Shown here: positions 1-10,326 of the stretch, in pieces
Layout of the letters: each line of letters opens with the position of its first letter
How positions within the stretch are numbered: position 1 is the first letter of the stretch
Source: Rhodospirillales bacterium
GTDB lineage: Bacteria; Pseudomonadota; Alphaproteobacteria; Rhodospirillales; Casp-alpha2
DNA: 64,000 bases
Reading direction: 5' to 3'
NCBI GenBank assembly: GCA_017640505.1
Contig: JAEPQO010000001.1
Location: forward strand, 1,628,625-1,692,624
The notes under the pieces: model-generated
Told to the model about the DNA's origin: nothing
Database searches by the model: none
Seen by the model: only the letters and a program-made list of their open reading frames with translations
Made by a program: the position numbers and the translations under genes

Positions 1-381
1 TTCCGGTTCTTCAACGGCGTTCGCCGCACTCGGAAAATCCATCCACGTGCGGTCGCGCTGATCCTTTTCGGGCCAATCATCCGACATATGCGATACCGTC
101 ATGGGATAAACGCGGACGTGATACGCGCACTTTTCCGGCTGGTCGACCTTGGAATAAGTGTAGGTCCCGATCTTGGAGTCGGCGACCCTGCCGCGGATAC
201 CCGCCTCTTCGTACGCTTCTGCGACAGCCGCTTCCTGCGCGGATTGGCCTTCCTCGATGCCGCCTTTCGGCAGGACCCAGCGGCCGCGGCCGCGCGATGT
301 CACCATCAGGACCTTTGGCGTGCCGCCTTCAAAACTGTACGCAAGGACCGCAGATTGCGGAATTTCGTTCTTGCTAGCCAT
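1..381 (-). CDS. Nudix hydrolase, C-terminus cut by window edge
   Basis: 127 codons from an ATG at 381 down to the edge with no stop, so the gene continues to the left. The protein has a Nudix fold signature: LPKGGIEEGQ followed by AEAYEEAGI around residues 38-62. In the Nudix box the usual first Glu is Gln and the Arg of REUxEExGU is Ala, while the two metal-binding Glu of the EExG part are kept. It resembles short bacterial Nudix proteins of the diphosphoinositol-polyphosphate or general NDP-X type; the substrate cannot be told. It is transcribed away from the phosphate transporter gene. Confidence 0.8.
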   Translation of the reverse strand, partial: MASKNEIPQSAVLAYSFEGGTPKVLMVTSRGRGRWVLPKGGIEEGQSAQEAAVAEAYEEAGIRGRVADSKIGTYTYSKVDQPEKCAYHVRVYPMTVSHMSDDWPEKDQRDRTWMDFPSAANAVEEPE

Positions 382-576
382 GGATGTTGCCCATTCCAGA
401 AATGCGACCGAAATTTCCCAGGACCGGCCGCTTTTCCCGTCATTTTGACGAAATTATGCACCGGATCGGTCTTTTTATTTAGTTAACTTTGTGACACTTT
501 TATTACCTTCCGAAGGGAATGCAAATCATTGCTTTCGGCCCGATGGAATTTATGAGCACCGGACCATCCTTCAGGA
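382..576. other. divergent intergenic region between Nudix gene and PiT transporter
   Basis: 195 nt, noticeably AT-rich from about 460 to 500, so it probably holds the promoters of both divergent genes. I see no convincing hairpin. A GTGTCAC-like heptamer on the minus strand near 490-496 resembles half of a Pho box, but the second half is not recognisable. Confidence 0.4.
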
Positions 577-2103
577 ATGAACATCTTCAATAAACAGCCA
601 AAAGATCCTAACGACCTTAAGGCGCAATCGCTCGACAAGGATCTGAAGCGGATCGTTCAGCTCGAGAAAGCCACCAAGGAGGTGGGGACGAGCGTTTACA
701 GCCTGGGTACGGGGTTATTCTTCCTGCTCGGGGTCTGGGCCTACACGTACATCCACTCGGGCGGCGAAGCGAGTGGTGTCCTGATCGCCGCCGCCGTGAT
801 CGGCGGCTATATGGCGATGAATATCGGTGCCAACGATGTGGCCAACAACGTCGGCCCAGCGGTCGGCTCAAAGGCGCTCAGCATGGTCGGCGCACTGGCC
901 ATCGCCGCAGTGTTCGAGGCGGCGGGCGCGATGATTGCCGGCGGCGAGGTGGTCTCGACGATATCCAAGGGGATTATCTCCACGGAAACGATTGCCAGCG
1001 TCGACACCTTTATCTGGGCGATGATGGCGGCGCTTCTTTCTGCGGCTCTTTGGGTCAATCTCGCCACGTTCCTGGGCGCGCCTGTATCGACCACGCATTC
1101 GATCGTCGGCGGTGTCATGGGCGCGGGCATTGCCGCGGCCGGCATCAACGCCGTGAACTGGCCCGTGATGAGCGCCATCGCCGCAAGCTGGGTTGTTTCA
1201 CCGGTTCTGGGCGGGATCATCGCCGCCGCGTTCCTGCTGTTCATCAAATGGGCGATACTGTTTCGCCAGGACAAGATTGCCGCTGCCCGGCGCTGGGTTC
1301 CGGTGCTTGTGGCGATTATGGCGTCCGTGTTTGCCGCATACCTGATGATCAAGGGGCTGAAGCGGATCTGGAAGCCGGATTTGCCGACGATACTGGCTGT
1401 CGCGGCGGGCGTTTTCGCCGTCACCTATTTCTGGACCAATCGGATCGTTGCCAAGGCGTCCGTTGGCCTGGAGAACAAGCGCAAGTCGGTCGCCAAGCTC
1501 TTTACCGTGCCGTTGATCTGCTCTGCCGCGCTGTTGTCCTTCGCGCACGGCTCCAACGATGTCGCGAACGCCGTCGGGCCGCTCGCCGCGATCGTCAGTG
1601 CAATCGATCTTGGCGAGATTTCGACCAAGGCGGCACTGCCGTTCTGGGTGCTGCTGATCGGCGCGCTCGGGATATCCGTCGGTCTGGCACTGTTCGGTCC
1701 CAAGATCATCAAGCTGGTTGGCGAGAAGATCACCAAGCTGAATCAGGTCCGGGCCTTCTGCGTCGCGCTTTCCGCGGCGATTACCGTTATCATTGCCTCT
1801 GCGCTGGGACTGCCCGTCAGCTCCACGCACATTGCGATCGGGGCGGTGTTCGGTGTTGGTTTCGCACGTGAAGCGGTCACCAACCGTGGGGGTGGCGGGG
1901 TTGCCGAGACGGGGCCGCTGGACCCCGATGTGCTCGCCGATATCGATGAGGGCAAGCTGTTCAAGTCATGGCGCAAGTACCGCAAACGGCGTCTCGTTCG
2001 GCGTCAGCACATGTTCTCCATCGCCGCGGCCTGGGTCGTGACCGTACCCGCCTCGGCGTTGCTGGCCGCCATCCTCTACTTCTGTATTTCGTGGTTCAAC
2101 TGA
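577..2103 (+). CDS. PiT-family inorganic phosphate transporter
   Basis: 508 aa inner-membrane protein of the PiT family, which imports phosphate with a cation. Both family signature repeats are visible: GANDVANNVGP at residues 84-94 and GSNDVANAVGP near 325-335, each in one half of the inverted-repeat fold and followed by long hydrophobic segments. A charged cytoplasmic N-terminus of about 40 residues precedes the first membrane segment. A hydrophilic loop near residues 430-475 is followed by a last membrane helix. The start has only a poorly spaced AGGA. It stands alone, with no pstSCAB or PhoU-like DUF47 gene adjacent, so regulation is unclear. Confidence 0.93.
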   Translation: MNIFNKQPKDPNDLKAQSLDKDLKRIVQLEKATKEVGTSVYSLGTGLFFLLGVWAYTYIHSGGEASGVLIAAAVIGGYMAMNIGANDVANNVGPAVGSKALSMVGALAIAAVFEAAGAMIAGGEVVSTISKGIISTETIASVDTFIWAMMAALLSAALWVNLATFLGAPVSTTHSIVGGVMGAGIAAAGINAVNWPVMSAIAASWVVSPVLGGIIAAAFLLFIKWAILFRQDKIAAARRWVPVLVAIMASVFAAYLMIKGLKRIWKPDLPTILAVAAGVFAVTYFWTNRIVAKASVGLENKRKSVAKLFTVPLICSAALLSFAHGSNDVANAVGPLAAIVSAIDLGEISTKAALPFWVLLIGALGISVGLALFGPKIIKLVGEKITKLNQVRAFCVALSAAITVIIASALGLPVSSTHIAIGAVFGVGFAREAVTNRGGGGVAETGPLDPDVLADIDEGKLFKSWRKYRKRRLVRRQHMFSIAAAWVVTVPASALLAAILYFCISWFN

Positions 2104-2250
2104 TCCGCTGACGGAACGGCCGGGACCGGCTGCGCCGCCGCCGCATCAGGTAGGCTGAATCCACTGCCGATATCCTTTCAAATCGTCGGGCGGGGCCGTA
2201 AGCTAGCCGGTAACGATAAGACAACGGACGCAAAGTCCGAGGGAGGAAGC

Positions 2251-3351
2251 GTGAAGCCCGGTTCGGCACGGAAACCGCGCGCAGGGCATGCTGGCCGCAA
2301 ACTCAGGTTTGTCGACCAGCGCGATGCCTATGCGGCCATTGATCTCGGCACCAACAGTTGCCGGATGCTGATCGCCGTGCCCGATGAAGCCGGGTTCAAC
2401 GTGGTGGATGGGTACTCGCGTGTGGTCAGGCTCGGCGAACGTGTATCGGAAACGGGGAAGTTTCAGCGGGCGGCGGTCGGCCGGACGATCACGGCCCTGA
2501 AACATTGCGCCGAGCGCATGTCGAACCGGAATGTGGTCAAGGTGCGCGCGGTCGCAACGCAGGCGTGTCGGCAGGCGGCCGACTCATTGGCCTTTATTTC
2601 ACAGGTTCAGGATGAAACCGGCCTCGCCCTTGAGATCATCGATGCCGGCGAGGAAGCCGCGCTTACGGTAGCCGGTTGCGGCGATCTTTTGCGCACCGGC
2701 TATGGCAATGCACTTGTCTTTGACATCGGTGGCGGGTCGACGGAAATCATCTGGGTCGAGACGCCGCGCGGCTTGCCGGCTCGCCTTATCGACGTGATCT
2801 CGCTGCCTTTCGGCGTCGTTTCCCTGCGTGACGAATATGGGCCGGAGGCGCTGCCAACGGACGTCTTCCATGGTTTGTTGAAGCGGATCGACGACGCATT
2901 GGCACCGTTCGATGGCCGCAATCGAATCACCGAAGCGATTGCCGCGAATAATGTACGGATGGTTGGCACGTCCGGCACCGTGACAACATTGGGGGCAATG
3001 TATCTCGAGCTGCCGCGCTATAAACGGAACCGTGTCGATGGCCTTGAGATCAGATTTGACAGTATCCGCCAAATTGGTGGCCGGCTTGCGGCAATGTCGT
3101 GCGACGAACGCATTGCCCATCCATGCCTGGGACACGGGCGCGGCGATCTCATGCTGATGGGTTTGGCGCTTTTACGCGCGATCTGCGAACGCTGGCCGGT
3201 CGGAAAACTGGGCGTTGCGGATCGTGGCATCCGCGAGGGTATCCTGGCGGAGCTGATGCTTGCGGACGGGCACGACCGGTTCGGTCTGGGACTGGAACGC
3301 GGTGACGTGTCGTTGGACGGCATTGTCAGGGAAGGCGGCAATGGCCGGTAA
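2251..3351 (+). CDS. ppx: Ppx/GppA phosphatase family protein
   Basis: 366 aa from a GTG start preceded by GAGGGAGGA. The ASKHA phosphatase fold is shown by DLGTNS (31-36) and DIGGGSTE (about 158-165), the two phosphate-binding loops of exopolyphosphatase and pppGpp phosphohydrolase. The length fits the short alphaproteobacterial Ppx/GppA form that lacks the C-terminal HD extension of E. coli Ppx. Ppx and GppA activities cannot be separated from sequence. The last 11 nt overlap the start of rlmE, so the two are probably co-transcribed, an arrangement common in alphaproteobacteria. Confidence 0.9.
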   Translation: MKPGSARKPRAGHAGRKLRFVDQRDAYAAIDLGTNSCRMLIAVPDEAGFNVVDGYSRVVRLGERVSETGKFQRAAVGRTITALKHCAERMSNRNVVKVRAVATQACRQAADSLAFISQVQDETGLALEIIDAGEEAALTVAGCGDLLRTGYGNALVFDIGGGSTEIIWVETPRGLPARLIDVISLPFGVVSLRDEYGPEALPTDVFHGLLKRIDDALAPFDGRNRITEAIAANNVRMVGTSGTVTTLGAMYLELPRYKRNRVDGLEIRFDSIRQIGGRLAAMSCDERIAHPCLGHGRGDLMLMGLALLRAICERWPVGKLGVADRGIREGILAELMLADGHDRFGLGLERGDVSLDGIVREGGNGR

Positions 3352-4039
3352 ACGCAGCAGCAAAGGTAGCGGCAACCGGGGGCTGCACACCCGGGTCAAG
3401 ACGGCGAAGGGGCGGAGGCCGTCATCGACGCGTTGGTTGCAGCGTCAGTTGAACGATCCTTATGTGCAGGAAGCGAAGCGGCAGGGCTATCGGTCCCGTG
3501 CCGCGTTCAAACTTATCGAACTCGACGACAAGTTCCGCTTTTTGAAAAAGGGGGCCAAGGTCATCGATCTCGGCGCGGCCCCGGGGGGCTGGACACAGGT
3601 GGCGATGGCGCGGATCGGCGCGGACGGTCACGTGGTCGGGATCGACCTTCAGGAGATGGAGGCCATTCCGGGCGCCGACCTGATCCAGGGCGACTTTCTG
3701 GATGATGATGCGCCGGACCGGCTGAAGGCGCTTTTGGGCGGCCACGCCGATGTTGTGTTGAGCGATATGGCGGCGGCGTCGACCGGCCATCCGCAGACGG
3801 ACCACCTTCGCATCATGGGGCTGCTGGAGGTGGCCGTGGATTTCGCCGCCGATGTGTTGGCGCCGGGCGGCGCCTTTGTCGGCAAGGTCCTGCAGGGGGG
3901 GACCGAGAACGACCTTTTGGCGGCGTTGAAACGCGATTTCAAAACGGTCAAACATGCCAAGCCGCCGGCCAGCCGAAGCGACTCGGCGGAGATTTACGTG
4001 GTCGCAACCGGCTTTCGCGGGGCCGATCAGGACGGCTGA
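3341..4039 (+). CDS. rlmE: 23S rRNA (uridine-2'-O)-methyltransferase RlmE/FtsJ
   Basis: 232 aa. Methylates the 2'-O of U2552 in 23S rRNA using SAM. The SAM loop DLGAAPGGW lies at residues 76-84. The catalytic tetrad is complete: K57 (AAFK), D142 (LSDMAAAS), K182 (GKVLQGG) and E217 (SAEIY). The ATG at 3341 lies inside the end of ppx and is preceded by AGGGAAGG. An upstream in-frame ATG at 3260 would add 27 residues unlike the family and is less likely. A basic Ser/Arg/Lys-rich N-terminus of about 30 residues is typical of alphaproteobacterial members. Confidence 0.95.
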   Translation: MAGKRSSKGSGNRGLHTRVKTAKGRRPSSTRWLQRQLNDPYVQEAKRQGYRSRAAFKLIELDDKFRFLKKGAKVIDLGAAPGGWTQVAMARIGADGHVVGIDLQEMEAIPGADLIQGDFLDDDAPDRLKALLGGHADVVLSDMAAASTGHPQTDHLRIMGLLEVAVDFAADVLAPGGAFVGKVLQGGTENDLLAALKRDFKTVKHAKPPASRSDSAEIYVVATGFRGADQDG

Positions 4040-4144
4040 GCGGGGGGCGACGCAGCCCGTGCACAAGGCAAGCCCGCGATTCGCAAATTCGGTGTATTCC
4101 CGCGTTTTGGGTGCTTGTTAAAGATTTGGTCCTGTGTATGATGA

Positions 4145-5662
<1,518 letters not shown>

Positions 5663-5680
5663 CGCGGGACGGCGTGCGGC

Positions 5681-7003
5681 ATGACCCCCGGCGCCCGAAT
5701 TCAGGCGACCGTCGACCTGCTTGCAGCTATCGACGCCGGGGACCAGCCGCCCGATCAGGTCATTGACGGTTATTTCCGTACCCGCCGATATGCCGGGTCG
5801 GGCGACAGGCGCGATATTTCGGCCCGTGTCTACGACGTCATGCGCCGGGCTGCCAAGCTCGACTGGTGGATCGAACGCACCGGGCTGGGGTTCGAACCCG
5901 GCCCGCGATCACGAACAATCGCATTTCTTGTGCTGGAAGAAAGGGCGCAGCCTGACGACTTCCAGACGATGTTCTCGGGCGTTAAGCATTGTCCCGAACC
6001 GCTTTCAGGGCCGGAAAATGCGCTAGCGGACGCGCTGTACGGGCGGCCGATGCTCAACCGGGACATGCCGGACCACGTGCGGCTGGAATACCCGGAATGG
6101 ATGGACCGGTCATTCCGGGCGCTTTGGGGGAATGCCCTGGAACGTGAAATGTCGGCACTCAATCAGCCGGCGCCGCTCGATCTCCGCGTGAACACGATCA
6201 AGGCGACCCCCGAAGAAGCCCTGGCGCGGCTGCAGGAAGATTATGTGACCTGCGAGCCGACGCCGCTGTCGCCGCTGGGTATCCGGGTCGAGGGTAAGGT
6301 CCGGCTCGGCGGTACACGGGCATTCAAGGAAGGCCTGGTCGACGTGCAGGACGAGGGCTCGCAGCTCGTCGCCCTGCTGGCAGGCGCCAGGCCCGGCTAT
6401 CGCGTTGTCGATTTTTGCGCCGGCGCCGGCGGGAAGACGCTGGCGATGGCAGCGGCGATGGCCGATGGCGGCAAGATCGCGGGGCAGCTTTTCGCGCTGG
6501 ATATCTCCAAATACCGCCTCGACCGGATGATCCCGCGGCTGAAGCGCGCGGGCGCGATGGCCGTGAAACGCCGGGTCATTGCGGCGGTCGACGACCCCTG
6601 GATTGCCGAGAATACCGGCATGGCGGACCGTGTGCTGTGCGACGTGCCGTGCACGGGAACGGGCAGCTGGCGTCGTAACCCGGATGCGCGCTGGCGATTC
6701 ACGCCGGAGAGCCTCGCCGAAATTCGCGAAACGCAGCAGCGCATCCTGGTCGATGCGTCGAAACTGGTGAAGCCTGGCGGCCGCTTGATCTACGTTACCT
6801 GCTCGCTGCTTCAGGAAGAAAACGAGCAGCAACTCGCTTGGTTCGTCGAGAAAGATCCGCGTTTTCAGCCGCTGCCGATTGAAGACGTCTGGGCCAAGAC
6901 CGTCGGTGGCCCGCCGCCGCCGCCCGGGCCGTCTTTGCGCCTGTCGCCCGCGTCGACAGGGACCGACGGCTTCTTCTGCGCAGTTCTCGAACGGCAAAGT
7001 TAG
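5681..7003 (+). CDS. rsmB: RsmB/NOP family 16S rRNA (cytosine-C5)-methyltransferase
   Basis: 440 aa. Transfers a methyl group to C5 of a cytosine in rRNA (C967 in the E. coli RsmB case). An N-terminal helical RNA-binding region (about 1-150) precedes the Rossmann methyltransferase domain, with SAM loop FCAGAGGKT near 245. The two family cysteines are both present: CDVPCTGTGSW, and YVTCSLLQEEN near 370. A proline-rich turn lies near the C-terminus. It follows guaB by 18 nt on the same strand, so it is probably in that operon. RsmB and other NOP-family targets cannot be distinguished with certainty. Confidence 0.88.
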   Translation: MTPGARIQATVDLLAAIDAGDQPPDQVIDGYFRTRRYAGSGDRRDISARVYDVMRRAAKLDWWIERTGLGFEPGPRSRTIAFLVLEERAQPDDFQTMFSGVKHCPEPLSGPENALADALYGRPMLNRDMPDHVRLEYPEWMDRSFRALWGNALEREMSALNQPAPLDLRVNTIKATPEEALARLQEDYVTCEPTPLSPLGIRVEGKVRLGGTRAFKEGLVDVQDEGSQLVALLAGARPGYRVVDFCAGAGGKTLAMAAAMADGGKIAGQLFALDISKYRLDRMIPRLKRAGAMAVKRRVIAAVDDPWIAENTGMADRVLCDVPCTGTGSWRRNPDARWRFTPESLAEIRETQQRILVDASKLVKPGGRLIYVTCSLLQEENEQQLAWFVEKDPRFQPLPIEDVWAKTVGGPPPPPGPSLRLSPASTGTDGFFCAVLERQS

Positions 7004-7073
7004 CGTCGGTCGTAACAAATTCTAAATATTTCGGCGCGAGCATAATATCATCGTCACTGTCTGGGGAATTGAC

Positions 7074-7154
7074 ATGTATACGATGAAAAAGCCGGGTACC
7101 GACGAAGAGCATCCGTTGCAGGGCCCGCATCCGACCGACATCCACGACCGTTAA
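7074..7154 (+). CDS. possible 26-residue small protein
   Basis: ATG to TAA encodes 26 residues, hydrophilic, with the C-terminal motif HPTDIHDR. A plausible ribosome site (GGGGA, about 6 nt before the ATG) precedes it and the upstream 60 nt are AT-rich. It has no recognisable family. It sits in the 172-nt gap between rsmB and the convergent Gly-rich gene. It may be a real small protein or chance; only conservation would tell. Confidence 0.3.
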   Translation: MYTMKKPGTDEEHPLQGPHPTDIHDR

Positions 7155-7175
7155 GGCCTTGCCCGTGCGCTGAAC

Positions 7176-8249
7176 CTAGCGCAACCGTTCGTGACGTTCG
7201 AACTCGGTTTCGAGTTCCTCGAACTTGCGCCGCGCTTCCGGGTCATTTGCCAGTTTCGCCAGGTTCTCAGCTTCACAATGCATGCATACCCTGTCGCGCG
7301 TCGACTTTGCGTCTCGGCTCCATTGCCCGTCTTCGGGCGGCAGTTTTGGGGCCTGCGGATAGCGCGAGCGCATGAAGTAATAGAACCCGGCACGTTGTTT
7401 ATCGATCGCCTTGCAGAGATCCGTGGCGCGGCGCACCGCTTTGACGCCGGGATCGGTTTGATCGTCGTCCATTGGAAAGGCGGGGAACTGGGGCTGGTCG
7501 TCCTCGCTCTGTTCGTCCAGCCTTTCGGCAACTGCGGCCAGTGCCTCGGCCGCCTGGCCCATCTGGTTGGCATAGGAGTCGAGATCGGCGCCGTCGAGGT
7601 TTCCACCGCCCGGTCCGGCTGAACCGTCGCCACTGCCGTATCCGCCGAAGCCGCCGTATCCGCCGAAGCCGCTGCCGCCGGTTTCCGGTTCGCTGTCGCG
7701 GCTGCCGGATGCCAAAGATGCGCCCGTGCCGGATACGGGCGGCGATGGCGCCGCATCGGCGCTATCTGAGGCGAAGCCACCGAACGGTTCGCTGCCGGTG
7801 CTGCCTGCGCCCGCAGATCCGCCACCACCCGCCGTGTGCGCACCGGGGGTTCCCGCGCCGCCGCCGCCGGTGCCGCCAGCCGCGCCATCGGATGCGCCGC
7901 CGCCCGACGCCGTTTCGGGCGCGTCATTGGACTTGATGATGCGGCGGGTAATGTTTTCCATCTTCGCTGTTCTGCGGCCGCCGGTGGCGGGTTCGTCGTG
8001 CACGACCGGCAGATGCGGCTTTTTCGTTTTCGATGGTTTTCGTGTCGTGCCCAGAGTCTCGACATCGCCGTCACCGTCATAGATGGCGATTTCCATTTCC
8101 AGCATCTGGCCGTTCTTCGCACCGACGTCCAGGCCCTTGAACGGATGTTCGTCATCATCGTCCGGCAGCTTGAACGTCACGGTACGCCCGGACGAACTGC
8201 TGTCGCCCCAGCGCACCAGCCGGACGCGATATTTGTTCTTTTCGCTCAA
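7176..8249 (-). CDS. hypothetical protein with long Gly-rich low-complexity centre
   Basis: 357 aa, no family recognised. A folded-looking N-terminus (1-95, with strand-rich stretches such as YRVRLVRW and MLEMEIAIYDGDGD) is followed by a Gly/Ser/Ala-rich disordered stretch (about 110-225, with GFGGYG repeats). A charged C-terminal part (230-357) contains CMHC and ends in a likely helix rich in Glu and Arg. There is no signal peptide or membrane segment, so it is probably cytoplasmic. It is transcribed towards rsmB and divergent from the TerB-like gene. Coding is supported by an intact 1-kb frame and a clear composition pattern. Confidence 0.65.
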   Translation of the reverse strand: MSEKNKYRVRLVRWGDSSSSGRTVTFKLPDDDDEHPFKGLDVGAKNGQMLEMEIAIYDGDGDVETLGTTRKPSKTKKPHLPVVHDEPATGGRRTAKMENITRRIIKSNDAPETASGGGASDGAAGGTGGGGAGTPGAHTAGGGGSAGAGSTGSEPFGGFASDSADAAPSPPVSGTGASLASGSRDSEPETGGSGFGGYGGFGGYGSGDGSAGPGGGNLDGADLDSYANQMGQAAEALAAVAERLDEQSEDDQPQFPAFPMDDDQTDPGVKAVRRATDLCKAIDKQRAGFYYFMRSRYPQAPKLPPEDGQWSRDAKSTRDRVCMHCEAENLAKLANDPEARRKFEELETEFERHERLR

Positions 8250-8350
8250 CAGACGGCTCCCATGCGGCTAGTGTATCCTGTGAACCGCGCACTTCGTCAA
8301 TGCGCAGGCGTGCGCACGGCAAGATGCGCGACATGAGACAGGAGAGGGCG

Positions 8351-8845
8351 ATGGGTGGTGTCATCGCGTCCTTGAGCGGAAAATTGCAGGAGCGCCTGGA
8401 ACGGCAGCGTAACCGCCCCTTTCTGGAGGGTGTGATGGCGGCGTGCGCGCTTGTTGCGACAACCGACGGCGAAGTCAGTTTTGCCGAACAGGTCCGGGTC
8501 GATCAGATCCTGCAGACACTCGACAAGCTTAAGGTCTTCGATCCGCACGAGGGGGTCGAAATTTTTCGGGAATTCACGGACGCGATTCTCGAAAATCCAC
8601 ATGAGGGTCATGCCCGGGCAATCGCGGCCGTTGCCGCAATTTCGGGAGATGTCGAGGCCGGTGCCCTGTTATTGCGGATCTGCCTTGCGGTGAGCGAAGC
8701 GGACGGCGAGGTGAGTCTTGCCGACCAGATCGAGATCGTGTCGATGTGTTCCAGATTCGGGATCGATCCCGCCGATTGCGGCCTTTACATCGACATGCCC
8801 GCAGACGAATTCCTTGCCGAGCGGATCGACAAGGACGCGGGCTGA
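8351..8845 (+). CDS. TerB-like protein
   Basis: 164 aa. All-helical acidic protein with two copies of a TerB-type signature: AACALVATTDGEVSFAEQ near residues 33-50 and ICLAVSEADGEVSLADQ near 110-126. Each ADGE/TDGE segment can bind a divalent metal. TerB-like proteins occur widely outside tellurite-resistance clusters and their role is unclear. The ATG at 8351 is preceded by AGGAGAGGG, which decides it against an in-frame ATG at 8300. No other ter gene is nearby, so a tellurite role is not supported. Confidence 0.8.
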   Translation: MGGVIASLSGKLQERLERQRNRPFLEGVMAACALVATTDGEVSFAEQVRVDQILQTLDKLKVFDPHEGVEIFREFTDAILENPHEGHARAIAAVAAISGDVEAGALLLRICLAVSEADGEVSLADQIEIVSMCSRFGIDPADCGLYIDMPADEFLAERIDKDAG

Positions 8846-8849
8846 CGGC

Positions 8850-9740
8850 TTAAAGCAGCCGGTCCTCCGCCGTTTCATCGTCGTCCGCCGAAAGCGACAG
8901 CACGGGTGTGGACGTCGGCGCCGCCGCCATCAGTTCGATGCCGGCCTGTCCGAGTTTTTCGAGCGCCGCCTCGTTCACCGTATAGCGAAGCTCGAAGTAC
9001 CGGCTTGAAGGCACCCAGAAGCGAATCCCAAGCACGATGCCGCCATAGGTGAAGTCGTGCACGCCGATTTCCGGTGCCGGGCCGTCGGCAATGTCGGCGA
9101 CACTATCGGCCGCGGCACGCAGCGCCGATTTGGCTGCGGCGATGTCCTGACCGCCCTTGATGGCAATCTTGGTCTGCACGACACGCCGGGTTTCCGAGTT
9201 GACGATGATCTGACCGACGATTTCCTTGTTCGGCACCGTGATCTTTTCGCCGTCTTCGCCGATCAACGTGGTGTGGGCGAGGGTGATTTCCTCGACGACC
9301 CCGCTTGCACCCTTGTTGATCGTGATCGTGTTGCCGACCACGAACGGTCTCGAAAGAATGATCGAGACCCCGGCGCCATAGTTCGATAATGGCCCCTGGA
9401 CGGCGACGGTGGCACCGAAAGCGCCGGCGCCGGCAAGGGCGATCAACGGCGCGATCGAAACGCCGAAGTTCCCCAGTGTGATGATGACCAGGAAGACGAT
9501 GCAGACGATCTTGACGACATTGCCGATGAAACGCGCGAGGGTGACATCGACGTTCCGGCCTTCGAGCATCTTCGTGACGCGGCCGCCGATCCACGATGCG
9601 ACCTTGAGGCCGATAAGAAGAAAGACCAGCGCGCCCAGAATCTGAAAGCCGTATTCGATTCCGAACTCGACCAACAGATCGACGTACTTGGATACCGTAT
9701 CCAGGTGCTCGCCGACCGTGCCTTCGATGTTCTTGTCCAT
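8850..9740 (-). CDS. small-conductance mechanosensitive channel (MscS family)
   Basis: 296 aa, close to the minimal MscS length. Inner-membrane channel that opens under membrane tension to release solutes on hypo-osmotic shock. Three hydrophobic segments lie between about residues 25 and 150; the third, Gly/Ala-rich pore helix reads LIALAGAGAFGATVAVQGPL. The beta domain follows, with PFVVGNTI and GVVEEITLAHTTL, then the alpha/beta C-terminal domain. The start is the ATG at 9740; the open frame upstream is unlike the family. It ends 4 nt after the convergent TerB gene stop. Confidence 0.93.
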   Translation of the reverse strand: MDKNIEGTVGEHLDTVSKYVDLLVEFGIEYGFQILGALVFLLIGLKVASWIGGRVTKMLEGRNVDVTLARFIGNVVKIVCIVFLVIITLGNFGVSIAPLIALAGAGAFGATVAVQGPLSNYGAGVSIILSRPFVVGNTITINKGASGVVEEITLAHTTLIGEDGEKITVPNKEIVGQIIVNSETRRVVQTKIAIKGGQDIAAAKSALRAAADSVADIADGPAPEIGVHDFTYGGIVLGIRFWVPSSRYFELRYTVNEAALEKLGQAGIELMAAAPTSTPVLSLSADDDETAEDRLL

Positions 9741-9748
9741 GCGGGGGC

Positions 9749-10183
9749 CTACTTCGGCTCGACGGTGACGGCGGTGCCGCTGGCGACGAGGAAAAGCATG
9801 CTCTTGTCGTCGCCGGAAATCTCGTTGTACGCCATGTCGATGCCGACGACGGCGTTGGCGCCGACCATCAGGGCTTCGCGACGGAGTTCCGCGAGGCACG
9901 TGTGCCGGGCATCACGCAGTACTTTCTGCGACGATTTCGACCGGCCGCCGAAGATATCCGTGATCGATGCGAAGAAATCCTTGAAGATATTCATGCCGAA
10001 CACGCATTCCGCCGTGATGATGTCGATCCGTTGCGTGATTTTGTATTCGGCCATCCCGTGTTCGGTGGTCAGTATGATGTCACCGGCCAGTCTTTCGATG
10101 ACCTCCTGCGGCAGCTCATCATACTGCTTATTGTCGATCAGTTCCTGAATCTGCTCTTCGCTTTTGCCGAATAGTCCAAACAT
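9749..10183 (-). CDS. YbjQ/UPF0145-family heavy-metal-binding-domain protein
   Basis: 144 aa from the ATG at 10183, preceded by AGGGAG. A short N-terminus (FGLFGKSEE) leads into the YbjQ-type domain: [28 protein letters not shown], then [23 protein letters not shown]. Family members form pentameric rings. Their function is unknown despite the heavy-metal label. It lies 8 nt upstream of the mscS-like gene on the same strand, so the two are probably co-transcribed. Confidence 0.88.
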   Translation of the reverse strand: MFGLFGKSEEQIQELIDNKQYDELPQEVIERLAGDIILTTEHGMAEYKITQRIDIITAECVFGMNIFKDFFASITDIFGGRSKSSQKVLRDARHTCLAELRREALMVGANAVVGIDMAYNEISGDDKSMLFLVASGTAVTVEPK

Positions 10184-10326
10184 CGGTGGCTCCCTTGTCG
10201 CAATTTCCGCGCAGTATGCCACGGAAACCGGGCGTTGAAACAGATTCCGGGACAGTCGCGGGCAAAGACTTGTCCCCCGCGCCGGTATCGGACATCTTTT
10301 CCTCCCCGCTCATGGAGATTTCATAT

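Noticed and set aside
480..510. Pho box upstream of the phosphate transporter
   Set aside because: Only one GTGTCAC-like half-site on the minus strand is seen; the second repeat does not match.
8351..8845. Tellurite-resistance function for the TerB-like gene
   Set aside because: No terA, terC, terD, terZ or similar genes are nearby; TerB-like proteins are widespread outside such clusters.
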